Position numbers and translations under genes: made by a program. A DNA stretch of 64,000 nucleotides from an uncultured Oscillospiraceae bacterium (GTDB lineage Bacteria; Bacillota_A; Clostridia; Oscillospirales; Oscillospiraceae). Of the stretch, positions 34,627 through 42,429 are shown one piece after another. How positions within the stretch are numbered: position 1 is the stretch's first letter; each line of letters opens with the position of its first letter. The stretch spans positions 21,677-85,676 of the forward strand of contig CAJTTS010000006.1 in NCBI GenBank assembly GCA_910579155.1, read 5' to 3'. The notes below the pieces were generated by a model. The model did not search any database and was not told where the DNA came from. It saw nothing but the letters and a program-made list of their open reading frames with translations.

Positions 34627-34854
34627 TCAATTTCCTCCTTTTTCTTCTTCATCGGAGACAAACTCTAAAATATCCCCCGGCTGGCAATTCAGCGCCTTAC
34701 AGATTGCCTCCAGCGTGGAAAAGCGCACAGCCTTGGCTTTGTTGTTCTTTAAAATGGAAAGATTGGCCATGGTGACGTCCACCTTTTGGGACAGTTCCCC
34801 TAGGGACATCTTCCGCTTCGCCATCATCACGTCCAAATTTACAATGATCGCCAT
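34627..34854 (-). CDS. XRE-family transcriptional regulator (YozG-like)
   Basis: A 75-residue stand-alone helix-turn-helix protein. KRKMSLGELSQKVDVTMANL is the recognition HTH, followed by RFSTLEAICKALNCQPGDIL, the usual end of this short Cro/C1 branch. Such regulators commonly sit beside DUF2975 membrane proteins, as here (11-base gap). GGGAGG precedes the ATG. Binding targets are unknown; autoregulation of the upstream consensus promoter is plausible. Confidence 0.9.
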   Translation of the reverse strand: MAIIVNLDVMMAKRKMSLGELSQKVDVTMANLSILKNNKAKAVRFSTLEAICKALNCQPGDILEFVSDEEEKGGN

Positions 34855-34865
34855 ATGCCGCCTCC

Positions 34866-35465
34866 CTATATAGTCAGATCATTTTCTGACTTCAACTCGG
34901 CGGCCTGCCGGAACAGGGTGGACATGACCATGAGCAGCAGCCCGCCCATCAGGAAGATAGGGATGAACAGAGCATTGTAGGTGAGCAGAGGGGCGATGCT
35001 TTGGAAATAAGCGATCCCCCACACCACCCGGACCAGCGCTGCGCCGGAGATGAGGAAGCAGCACACCGCCGCCCGCTTTAAGCTGACTGCATTATCCAGT
35101 GTAAAGGATTCTCCCTTTAATATCGTGTTCAGCACCCGCTTCCCCTGCCATAGGATCACGGCAGTACACACGCCGCAGACCCAGAGAAATATCGTAAGCA
35201 CAGCCATAAACGCATCTGTCCACACCACAATCCAGGACCAAATAAACATCATGGTAAAGGGAAAATAGTCTCTTGGCGTGCTCTCCATCCCAAACAGATA
35301 GGACAGGCCGTCCACTCCCCAGTCAATCATTTCCGCGACAGACAACTCCCCATACAGAGATACCAGCATAGGGACCATAAGCAGCGCCACAAGATTACAC
35401 ACAAATGTGATGAAGACCAGCACCCGCAGTACACGGGCCAGCTTCTGCACGGAAGTTTGTTCCAT
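34866..35465 (-). CDS. DUF2975 family membrane protein
   Basis: A 199-residue protein with four membrane segments in the DUF2975 pattern: QKLARVLRVLVFITFVCNLV at the N-terminus and GESFTLDNAVSLKRAAVCCF in the middle (the conserved F-x-x-x-N-x-x-x-L-R/K stretch). The function of the family is unknown. ATG 35465 has AGAGGTGG upstream and is preferred to the GTG three codons earlier. It is first in the operon, behind a consensus promoter. Confidence 0.85.
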   Translation of the reverse strand: MEQTSVQKLARVLRVLVFITFVCNLVALLMVPMLVSLYGELSVAEMIDWGVDGLSYLFGMESTPRDYFPFTMMFIWSWIVVWTDAFMAVLTIFLWVCGVCTAVILWQGKRVLNTILKGESFTLDNAVSLKRAAVCCFLISGAALVRVVWGIAYFQSIAPLLTYNALFIPIFLMGGLLLMVMSTLFRQAAELKSENDLTI

Positions 35466-35486
35466 TGCAACCACCTCTTGTAAACG

Positions 35487-35515
35487 AGTATATCATTGTT
35501 CATATCGTTTGTCAA
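35487..35515 (-). promoter_or_regulatory. Consensus promoter of the DUF2975-HTH operon
   Basis: Minus-strand TTGACA (35510-35515), 17 bases, TATACT (35487-35492), about 22 bases from the start codon. An AT-rich inverted repeat (TTTTATTG/CAATAAAA, 35521-35541) lies directly upstream of the -35 and could be an UP element or operator. Confidence 0.85.
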
Positions 35516-35547
35516 GCATTTTTTATTGTTTTTCAATAAAACTATCA

Positions 35548-35590
35548 TGTAAACGATCCCCGCCGCAACAAGCGACGGGGATCGTTTACA
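35548..35590 (-). terminator. Long hairpin after the CPBP protease gene
   Basis: TGTAAACGATCCCCGCCGC pairs with GCGACGGGGATCGTTTACA (one mismatch, 19 positions). It lies two bases past the CPBP stop. On the minus strand it is followed by TGATAGTTTTATT rather than an immediate T run, so termination efficiency is uncertain. Confidence 0.6.
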
Positions 35591-35592
35591 CG

Positions 35593-36501
35593 CTATTCAT
35601 ACCAGGGGTCAAAATCGTACACTGCCGGAGCCGTGGGCAGCGTTTGAAATGGACGTAAAATGGGGTTCGGTGCGGGCCGGAACAGTGCCGCCACAGCCTT
35701 GCGGTCCACAACGGGAGCAATGATGCCAACCGCCAATAGTGTCAGCAGCATAATCCCCTCTCCCGCTCCGCTCTCCGTCTCCGGTAAAAAAGTAATCATC
35801 TGCCCGATGCCGTTAAAAGTCACATGCCCCAGGATAGACGGCAGGATGGAACCCGCCTTCCAGTCCATCAGCCCAAACACTACCCCCAGTACAAAAGCAT
35901 AGCCGAACCACACCGGGTTGCCATGGCATATCCCAAATATAGCGGCGGACAGCACAATGGCCAGCCATCCCGGCATGGCCCTGCTCAGCCGGGTCATAAT
36001 CAGCCCCCGGAAGATGAATTCCTCCACCACTGGAGCAACCACCACTACCGCCAGCACCCCCAGCGCCCCGCCGGTATCCAGTCCAGCGGATGCCTCGCTA
36101 TAGCTCTCCATCCAAGACTCAGGCAGGACAGCCAGCACCAAGGTAACTACCAAATACAGCCCTGGGGCTAGGGCTGCTCCCACCCACAGCGTTGGGGCGG
36201 GCACCCGTCGAAGCCACAGGGCCTCACTGGGCCGCTTTCTGCGGATACAGTAGAAAATCAGGACCGCCATCAGGGTAAGCACCCCAGAGATCAGGGAGAA
36301 GATCATACTGTTGTCCATCAAAAATTGATAGGTCAAATCTTCGTCCACCGTTCCCCCGCTGATGGCTGCCTGGATTCCCGCAATGACAGCCATCGGCAGC
36401 ATAACCGCAATTTGCATTCCCAAAAACAGGGCCAGATAGCAGGAGGATTTCAGCACTGCAAGCAAAACCTGAACCGCTCGCTCTCCTTTGCCCGGTTTCA
36501 C
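35593..36501 (-). CDS. CPBP family intramembrane glutamic endopeptidase
   Basis: A 302-residue polytopic protein with the CPBP/Abi motifs in order: APVVEEFIFRGLIMTRLSR (motif 1, EExxxR), FGICHGNPVWFGYAFVLG (motif 2, FxxxH) and LPSILGHVTFNGIG (motif 3, HxxxN). Relatives include Rce1-type CAAX proteases and bacteriocin-immunity proteins. Its target is unknown. The start overlaps the sirtuin stop by four bases (ATGA-type), so the pair is coupled. Confidence 0.92.
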   Translation of the reverse strand: MKPGKGERAVQVLLAVLKSSCYLALFLGMQIAVMLPMAVIAGIQAAISGGTVDEDLTYQFLMDNSMIFSLISGVLTLMAVLIFYCIRRKRPSEALWLRRVPAPTLWVGAALAPGLYLVVTLVLAVLPESWMESYSEASAGLDTGGALGVLAVVVVAPVVEEFIFRGLIMTRLSRAMPGWLAIVLSAAIFGICHGNPVWFGYAFVLGVVFGLMDWKAGSILPSILGHVTFNGIGQMITFLPETESGAGEGIMLLTLLAVGIIAPVVDRKAVAALFRPAPNPILRPFQTLPTAPAVYDFDPWYE

Positions 36502-37220
36502 AGCTCGATCCCTCCCAATACTTTCCCGATAGAGTCGTGGATGACCAAATCCGCCTGCCCGTCATAAGGGGTGGGGTCCCGGTTGATGAGCACCAGCTTA
36601 TTTCCCCGGTAATAGTTGATGAGCCCCGCGGCAGGGTACACCACCAGAGAAGTCCCGCCGATGATAAGCACATCCGCCTGGGCAATGGCCCGCACGGCGC
36701 CCTCCACCGTATCCTGATCCAGTCCCTCCTCGTAGAGCACCACATCCGGTTTCACCAATCCTCCGCACACGGGGCAGCAAGGCACATCCTCTCCCTTTGC
36801 AATAAAGTCCACACCATAGAAGGTCCGGCACTTGGTACAGTAGTTTCGATGGACGGATCCGTGGAGCTCATATACCGTCCGGCTGCCCGCCTGCTGGTGG
36901 AGTCCGTCGATATTCTGGGTTACTACCGCTTTCAGCTTTCCAGCCCGCTCCAGCTCCGCCAGCTTGAGGTGCACGGCGTTGGGCTTGGCATCCAGGCAGA
37001 GCATCTTATCCCGATAGAAGCAGTAAAAATCCTTGGTGTGGCGGGCAAAATAGGTATGGCTCAAAATGGTCTCCGGCGGCTGGTCATACTTCTGATTGTA
37101 CAACCCGTCCACACTGCGGAAATCCGGAATCCCGCTCTCGGTGGACACACCCGCCCCGCCAAAAAAGACAATATTGCCGCTGTTTTGAATCCATTGCTGT
37201 AACTGTTCCTGAGGAGTCAT
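36498..37220 (-). CDS. cobB: NAD-dependent protein deacylase (sirtuin, CobB/SrtN type)
   Basis: A 240-residue sirtuin with FFGGAGVSTESGIPDFRS (NAD-binding GAG motif), VVTQNIDGLHQQAG, the catalytic His in YELHGSVH, a zinc-binding CTKC...CPVC pair, and the substrate-binding VKPDVVLYEEGL. It removes acyl groups from lysines with NAD use. ATG 37220 has GGAGGG nine bases upstream; the frame from 37244 adds eight residues with no support. Confidence 0.95.
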   Translation of the reverse strand: MTPQEQLQQWIQNSGNIVFFGGAGVSTESGIPDFRSVDGLYNQKYDQPPETILSHTYFARHTKDFYCFYRDKMLCLDAKPNAVHLKLAELERAGKLKAVVTQNIDGLHQQAGSRTVYELHGSVHRNYCTKCRTFYGVDFIAKGEDVPCCPVCGGLVKPDVVLYEEGLDQDTVEGAVRAIAQADVLIIGGTSLVVYPAAGLINYYRGNKLVLINRDPTPYDGQADLVIHDSIGKVLGGIEL

Positions 37221-37268
37221 CCTGCTTCCCTCCTTTTCTTCCATTATATCACACCGGTTTTGAAAAGA

Positions 37269-37297
37269 AAAGCCCCCTTGCGCTGCAAGGGGGCTTT
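37269..37297 (-). terminator. Terminator of the arginine operon
   Basis: AAAGCCCCCTTGC and GCAAGGGGGCTTT form a perfect 13-bp stem around a 3-base loop. On the minus strand, after the argF stop, it runs into TTTTCTTTTC. Confidence 0.88.
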
Positions 37298-37299
37298 GT

Positions 37300-38214
37300 T
37301 CAATCCTTCATCAGCAAATAGAGCACAGCCTTTTGGGCGTGAAGGCGGTTTTCCGCTTCCTCAAAAATTTCATCGGCGTGGGCCTCAAACACCCCGGCGC
37401 TGATTTCTTCGCCTTTGTGGGCAGGGAGGCAGTGTTGCACCATGCAACCGGGATTTGTCAGTTTCATTAGCTCTTCATCCACACAATATCCCGCGAAAGC
37501 CTTGGCCCGGACGGCCCGCTCTTCCTCCTGGCCCATGGACGCCCACACGTCGGTGATGACTACGTCGGCGTTCTTTACCGCGTCGGCAGGGATCCGCACC
37601 AGCTCAAATTGATTGCCCGTCACCGTCTTGGCAAAATCCAGCACCACCGGGTCGGGATCATACCCCTCGGGACACGCCACCGACACATCCATGCCGCACT
37701 TCAGCCCGCCCACGATCAGGGAGTTGGCCATATTGTTGCCGTCCCCGATAAAGGCCAGCTTCAACCCTTCCAGCCGGGTCATTTTCTCCCGGACGGTCAT
37801 CAGGTCCGCCAGCACCTGGCAGGGATGGGCAAAGTCTGTCAGCCCGTTGATTACGGGAATCGAGGCTTTCCGCGCCAGCTCCTCCACCTCAGCCTGGGCA
37901 AAGGTGCGGATCATAATGCCGTCGCAGTACCGGGCCAGTACGCGGGCAGTGTCTTCCACCGGTTCTCCCCGGCCAATCTGGCTCTCCTTGCCGGACAGGA
38001 ACAGAGCGTGACCCCCCAACTGATACATCCCCACCTCGAAGGACACTCGGGTGCGGGTGGAATTCTTCTCGAAAATCATGGCCAAGGTCTTGCCCCGGAG
38101 ATGGTCGTGAGCGATACCGTGCTTTTGGCTGAATTTCATCTGATCCGCTGTGTCCAGAATCTCGTGAATATCCTCCCTGGTCAAGTCCAGAAGCTTAAGT
38201 AAGTCTTTTTTCAT
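37300..38214 (-). CDS. argF: Ornithine carbamoyltransferase
   Basis: A 304-residue transferase converting ornithine and carbamoyl phosphate to citrulline. FEKNSTRTRVSFEVG is the carbamoyl-phosphate loop, then HPCQVLADLMT, FIGDGNNMANSLIVGGLK, VWASMGQE and the ornithine-binding HCLPAHKGEEI. ATG 38214 (MKKDLLKLLDL) has AGGAGG upstream and overlaps the methyltransferase stop by four bases; the long upstream frame is not used. It is the last gene of the arg operon, followed by a strong terminator. Confidence 0.97.
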   Translation of the reverse strand: MKKDLLKLLDLTREDIHEILDTADQMKFSQKHGIAHDHLRGKTLAMIFEKNSTRTRVSFEVGMYQLGGHALFLSGKESQIGRGEPVEDTARVLARYCDGIMIRTFAQAEVEELARKASIPVINGLTDFAHPCQVLADLMTVREKMTRLEGLKLAFIGDGNNMANSLIVGGLKCGMDVSVACPEGYDPDPVVLDFAKTVTGNQFELVRIPADAVKNADVVITDVWASMGQEEERAVRAKAFAGYCVDEELMKLTNPGCMVQHCLPAHKGEEISAGVFEAHADEIFEEAENRLHAQKAVLYLLMKD

Positions 38215-38981
38215 GCCGGTGCCTCCTGTTTTCGAGCAAGCACACAGTACCAATCGGCGTCTTCCGGCTTTACGGTTTCCAGAAACGCGGGTAGGCACAC
38301 CAGTTCCATCTCCCCATACCCCAGCCGCTTCAGCCCGTCCAGCAGCAGGCGGCGCTTCAAGGGGAAATAGCGCTCCTCGAAGATTTCCTTTTGAATGATT
38401 TTGTTTCCCCGCTCAAAGGTGTAGAGCAGGTTGAATGTCATAGAACCGTCCCCGTGGTGGTCCCAGACCTGGACCAAATTCATCCTCACATCGTCAAGGA
38501 AGGTGGGGTTATACAGGTAAAAACGCTGTTTTGTCTCCAGTATCTTGTCCCAGTTCCGGATATCGACGTACAAATACCCTCCTGGCTTGACCAGCCTGTC
38601 CATTTGGCCAAGTACGTCCAGAACCTCCCCGTTGGTGACGTAAGGGAGGGAATTCCCCGTGCTGGCCACACAGTCAAATGCTGTACCAAAGTGTTCATCC
38701 AGCCGCCGGAAGTCACTGAGCCGCAGATCAACGGCAAAGCCCTTCTTCCTCGCCTTTTCCTCGCACCGTTTCAGCATTTCCCCGCTCAAGTCGGAACCGT
38801 ACAGCCGCACCCCCAGCTCCGCCAGGGGCAGGGTCAGATTGCCGGAGCCAATGCTCACGTCCAACAGCGTCCCGATGCTCCTGCCGGGCAGGACCGTTTC
38901 CCAATGCCGTTTGGTAATTTGATACCGCTCCTCGGTTTCCAGCAGGTCATAGATATCCGCTCTATCATAAAGTCTTGCCAT
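38211..38981 (-). CDS. Class I SAM-dependent methyltransferase
   Basis: A 256-residue protein with the SAM motif I TLLDVSIGSGNLTLPLAELG, motif II LYGSDLSGEMLKRCEEKA, CVASTGNSLPYV and VKPGGYLYVDIRNW. It resembles the glycine/sarcosine-type small-molecule methyltransferases by overall layout, but the substrate is unknown. It is embedded between argD and argF, overlapping argF by four bases, in an otherwise purely biosynthetic operon. The start is ATG 38981 with GGAGGGG upstream; a GTG at 38993 is the alternative. Confidence 0.85.
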   Translation of the reverse strand: MARLYDRADIYDLLETEERYQITKRHWETVLPGRSIGTLLDVSIGSGNLTLPLAELGVRLYGSDLSGEMLKRCEEKARKKGFAVDLRLSDFRRLDEHFGTAFDCVASTGNSLPYVTNGEVLDVLGQMDRLVKPGGYLYVDIRNWDKILETKQRFYLYNPTFLDDVRMNLVQVWDHHGDGSMTFNLLYTFERGNKIIQKEIFEERYFPLKRRLLLDGLKRLGYGEMELVCLPAFLETVKPEDADWYCVLARKQEAPA

Positions 38982-38993
38982 AATCCCCTCCAC

Positions 38994-40169
38994 TCAGGAA
39001 AGCGTTGCTTTCAGAATTGCCAGCCCCCTGTCCATCTCCTCTTTCGTGATGGTCAGCGGCGGCAGGAACCGAAGGCCAGTCCCTGCGGTCAGGCTCAAAA
39101 GCCCCTCCTTGTTCAGCTTGGCGCACAGCTCCTTGTTGGAGAAGCCCTCCGCCACCTCCACGCCGATCATCAGCCCCATACCCCGGGTCTTACCCAGACA
39201 GGGCAGGTCCATAGACTCAATGGCGTTTCGCAGATACGCTCCCTTCTCCTTGACCTGGGCAATGGCCTCTTCATCCAGGATATCCAGTACCGCACAGGCT
39301 GCGGCGGCGGACACCGGGTTCCCACCAAAGGTGGAAGCGTGGTCACCAGGACCAAACACCTTCCGGCACCGCTCGTTCACCAGGAAACCGCCCATGGGCA
39401 GACCTCCTGCGACTCCCTTTGCAAAGGACGCCGCGTCGGGCTGCACGCCGTACTGCTGAAAACAGAACAGAGAGCCGGTGCGGCCCACGCCGGTCTGCAC
39501 TTCGTCCACCAGGAACAGCCAGTCCCGGTCGGCGCACAGCTTCACCAGTTCGTTCACAAACCCAGGGGCCAAAGGCAGCACGCCTCCCTCGCCCTGGACC
39601 AGCTCCACCAGCACGGCACATACATCGTGGCCCGCCGCCTGCTGAACAGAGTCGATGTTGGGTTCCGCCCGGCGGAACCCCTCCGTGAAGGGGAAGAAAT
39701 ACTTGTGAAACACGTCCTGTCCGGTAGCAGCCAGGGTGGTGATGGTGCGGCCGTGGAAGGAGCGGTTCAGCGTGATGATGGTGCCCCTCCCCTCGCCGTA
39801 CTTCTCCCAGGAATACTTCCGGGCCAACTTGATCACACCCTCGTTGCCCTCCGCGCCGGAGTTTCCGAAAAACGCCGCCGCCATGCCGGACCGGGTACAC
39901 AGCTTTTCCGCCAGCTTGACATAGGGCTCGGAGTAGTACAGGTTGGAGACGTGGGCCAGCTTACCCGCCTGCTCCGCCACCGCTGCCTGCCATTTGGGAT
40001 GAGCGGTGCCCACCGACAGTACGCCAATGCCGGAGGCGAAGTCGATATACTCCTTGCCGTCCACACCGTACAGCGTGGCGCCCTGTCCGTGATCAATGGC
40101 AATGGAATTGCGCCCATAGCTTTGTACCACATATTGGCTGTCCAGCTCTCTCAGTTCCTCAAAAGTCAT
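38994..40169 (-). CDS. argD: Acetylornithine aminotransferase
   Basis: A 391-residue class III PLP aminotransferase. FFGNSGAEGNEGVIKLARKY, LNRSFHGRTITTLAATGQ, LFLVDEVQTGVGRTGSLF and the PLP-lysine segment SFAKGVAGGLPMGGFLV are intact, as is GDHASTFGGNPV. It makes N-acetylornithine from the semialdehyde with glutamate. It lies between argB (16-base gap) and the methyltransferase. Confidence 0.95.
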   Translation of the reverse strand: MTFEELRELDSQYVVQSYGRNSIAIDHGQGATLYGVDGKEYIDFASGIGVLSVGTAHPKWQAAVAEQAGKLAHVSNLYYSEPYVKLAEKLCTRSGMAAAFFGNSGAEGNEGVIKLARKYSWEKYGEGRGTIITLNRSFHGRTITTLAATGQDVFHKYFFPFTEGFRRAEPNIDSVQQAAGHDVCAVLVELVQGEGGVLPLAPGFVNELVKLCADRDWLFLVDEVQTGVGRTGSLFCFQQYGVQPDAASFAKGVAGGLPMGGFLVNERCRKVFGPGDHASTFGGNPVSAAAACAVLDILDEEAIAQVKEKGAYLRNAIESMDLPCLGKTRGMGLMIGVEVAEGFSNKELCAKLNKEGLLSLTAGTGLRFLPPLTITKEEMDRGLAILKATLS

Positions 40170-40185
40170 GTCAACGTTCTCCCCT

Positions 40186-41037
40186 TTACACCGTAATCAT
40201 GGTGCCCACGCCCGCGTCACTCAAAAGCTCAATGAGGATGGAGTGAGGAATGCGCCCGTCCAGAATGACGGTGCTCTTCACACCGGAGCGAACCGCCTCC
40301 ACCGCGCAGTCGATTTTGGGGATCATGCCGCCCTTGATGACGCCGTCCTTTACCAGGCCAGGCACCTCGGAGGCCCTGGCCAAGGAAATCAAAGTATTCT
40401 CATCATCAGGATTGGTGAGCAACCCCCGCACATCCGTGAGCAGCAACAGCTTTTCCGCTCCCATGGCGATGGCCAGTTTGGCGGCAGCGGTATCTGCGTT
40501 CACGTTGTAGGCGGTGGGGCCGTCGATGCCCATAGCCACGGTGGACACCACGGGGATGTAACCATTATGGAGCGAATCCTCCACCACATCGGGGACTACT
40601 TTTTGGATGGAACCCACCAGGCCGTATTTCTCGTCCAGCCGGACGGCCTGGAATAGGTCGGCGTCCATACCGCACAGGCCGATGGCCCGGCCTCCTTGAC
40701 CGTTGATGAGGGCAACCAGGTCCTTGTTTACCTTACCACACAGTACCTGTTGGACCACCTCCATGGTCACCTCGTCCGTGTAGCGCAGGCCGTCCACGAA
40801 TTTGGACTCGTGTCCAAGCCGTTTCAGCATATCGCTGATCTCCGGACCACCGCCGTGGACCACCACCACCCGGACTCCCACCAAGGAGAGCAGGATGAGG
40901 TCGGAAATCACCGCCTGACGCAGCTCCTCTGAGATCATGGCGTTGCCGCCGTATTTTACCACCACAGTTTTACCGTTGTACTTCTGGATATAGGGCATGG
41001 CCTCGGCCAGCACCTGCGCACGGTCAATCAGTGACAT
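40186..41037 (-). CDS. argB: Acetylglutamate kinase
   Basis: A 283-residue amino-acid kinase. KTVVVKYGGNAM (phosphate-binding Lys), VVVVHGGGPEISDML, YVNAD-type VNADTAAAKLA and LLTDVRGLL are present. It phosphorylates N-acetylglutamate. I choose ATG 41037 (MSLIDRAQVLAEAMPYIQKY), preceded by AAGGTGG and matching the family N-terminus. The ATG at 41076 would add 13 residues and cannot be excluded. Feedback inhibition by arginine is usual when a cyclic ArgJ route is used. Confidence 0.94.
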   Translation of the reverse strand: MSLIDRAQVLAEAMPYIQKYNGKTVVVKYGGNAMISEELRQAVISDLILLSLVGVRVVVVHGGGPEISDMLKRLGHESKFVDGLRYTDEVTMEVVQQVLCGKVNKDLVALINGQGGRAIGLCGMDADLFQAVRLDEKYGLVGSIQKVVPDVVEDSLHNGYIPVVSTVAMGIDGPTAYNVNADTAAAKLAIAMGAEKLLLLTDVRGLLTNPDDENTLISLARASEVPGLVKDGVIKGGMIPKIDCAVEAVRSGVKSTVILDGRIPHSILIELLSDAGVGTMITV

Positions 41038-41111
41038 GGTTCCAACCACCTTCGTATGATAATCATGGTTTTCCATCGCCCCCCTTCCAGCGGTGCGATG
41101 GAAAACTCATA

Positions 41112-42335
41112 TCAGGTCCTGTAATCGCCGTTAATTTTCACATATTCGTAAGTGAGGTCACAGCCCCAGCAGGTAGCTTCGTACTCCCCCTCGTTGAGGG
41201 ACACGTCGATGATTACTTCGTCCTGAGTGAGTATCTTTTTCGCCAGCTCTTCATCAAAATCTAAGCCGGTGCCCTTTTCGCACACCACGATACTCCCCTG
41301 AATGGAAGAGAAGCCGATGTCCACATATTCCGGACGGAAAGGGGCCTTAGAGTAGCCCATAGCGCACAGTACCCGGCCCCAGTTGGCGTCCGCGCCAAAG
41401 AGCGCCGCCTTCACCAGAGAGGAACCCACCACCGCCTTGGCCAGCCGCTCGGCGCTCTCCTCACTGCGGGCGGACCGGACGGCACAAGTCACAAGCCTGG
41501 ACGCGCCCTCGCCGTCCGCCGCAATGGAGCGGGCCATCCTCTCGCACACCTGATGGAGCGCCTTGTAGAACACAGTATAGTTGTCGTCCTTCCATTCGAT
41601 CTGCTCATTGTCCGCCATGCCATTAGCCAGCACCACGCACATGTCATTGGTGGAAGTGTCGCCGTCCACGGTCACCCGGTTAAAGGTGCGGGGAACGATG
41701 TCGTGCAGGGCATCCTGAAGCACCCCATGGGTGATGGCGCAGTCGGTAGTAATGAAGCACAGCATGGTGCCCATATTAGGATGAATCATGCCAGAGCCCT
41801 TGGCAACCGCCCCGATGGTAACGGTCTTTCCACCGATGGTGACGGCCACGGCGGTCTCCTTTTTCACCGTGTCGGTGGTCATGACGGCGTGGGCGGCGGC
41901 GTCTGAGCCGTCTCTGCTCAGCGCGGAAACCAGGGCGGGCATCCCCTTCTCAATGGAGGAAATGTTCAACTCCTGGCCGATAACGCCGGTGGACGCCACC
42001 ACAAAGTCATTGGATTTCAGCCCAGTAGCCTTGGCCGCCAGGGCGCACATCCGCTCTGCGTTCTCGTGACTCAGCGGAGCGCAGGCGTTGGCATTGCCGC
42101 TGTTGGCAATGATTCCCCGGCACACCCCGTCCTCCAGATTGCCCATGGTTACGTAGATGGGGGCGGCCTTCACCCGGTTCAGGGTATAGACGGCAGCGGC
42201 GGAACACTCCCGCTCCGACAGGATCATGGCCAGGTCGTTTTTGTCCGGGCTACTCCCCGCTTTCACACCACAGTGGACGCCGGAGGCGGTGAAACCTTTC
42301 GCGGCGCACACGCCGCCGGGTATCTCTTTTAACAT
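41112..42335 (-). CDS. argJ: Bifunctional ornithine acetyltransferase / N-acetylglutamate synthase
   Basis: A 407-residue self-cleaving enzyme. KGSGMIHPNMGTMLCFITTD carries the autoprocessing site, with the Thr of GTMLCF becoming the N-terminal nucleophile of the beta chain. IIANSGNANAC and TNDMCVVLANG are further family marks. It transfers acetyl from acetylornithine to glutamate, so the pathway recycles acetyl groups; this fits the absence of argA and argE here. It lies between argC and argB. Confidence 0.96.
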   Translation of the reverse strand: MLKEIPGGVCAAKGFTASGVHCGVKAGSSPDKNDLAMILSERECSAAAVYTLNRVKAAPIYVTMGNLEDGVCRGIIANSGNANACAPLSHENAERMCALAAKATGLKSNDFVVASTGVIGQELNISSIEKGMPALVSALSRDGSDAAAHAVMTTDTVKKETAVAVTIGGKTVTIGAVAKGSGMIHPNMGTMLCFITTDCAITHGVLQDALHDIVPRTFNRVTVDGDTSTNDMCVVLANGMADNEQIEWKDDNYTVFYKALHQVCERMARSIAADGEGASRLVTCAVRSARSEESAERLAKAVVGSSLVKAALFGADANWGRVLCAMGYSKAPFRPEYVDIGFSSIQGSIVVCEKGTGLDFDEELAKKILTQDEVIIDVSLNEGEYEATCWGCDLTYEYVKINGDYRT

Positions 42336-42357
42336 GATCGCAACTCCTTTTCGGTGT

Positions 42358-42384
42358 GTTCTTTTCCTTGAAAAGTAAAAGAAC
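42358..42384. other. AT-rich hairpin in the argC-argJ gap
   Basis: GTTCTTTT (42358-42365) pairs with AAAAGAAC (42377-42384), extended inward by CTT/AAG across a C-T mismatch. There is no T run after it on the minus strand. The 94-base gap otherwise holds a weak ribosome site for argJ. Confidence 0.5.
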
Positions 42385-42429
42385 CAAAAAGAAACTTTAC
42401 AATTGCAAAACTGCGTTTCGCTTAATCTT

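Noticed and set aside
38391..40196. 601-codon plus-strand frame across the methyltransferase and argD genes
   Set aside because: It covers two well-supported minus-strand genes and their junction, and its translation looks compositionally random.
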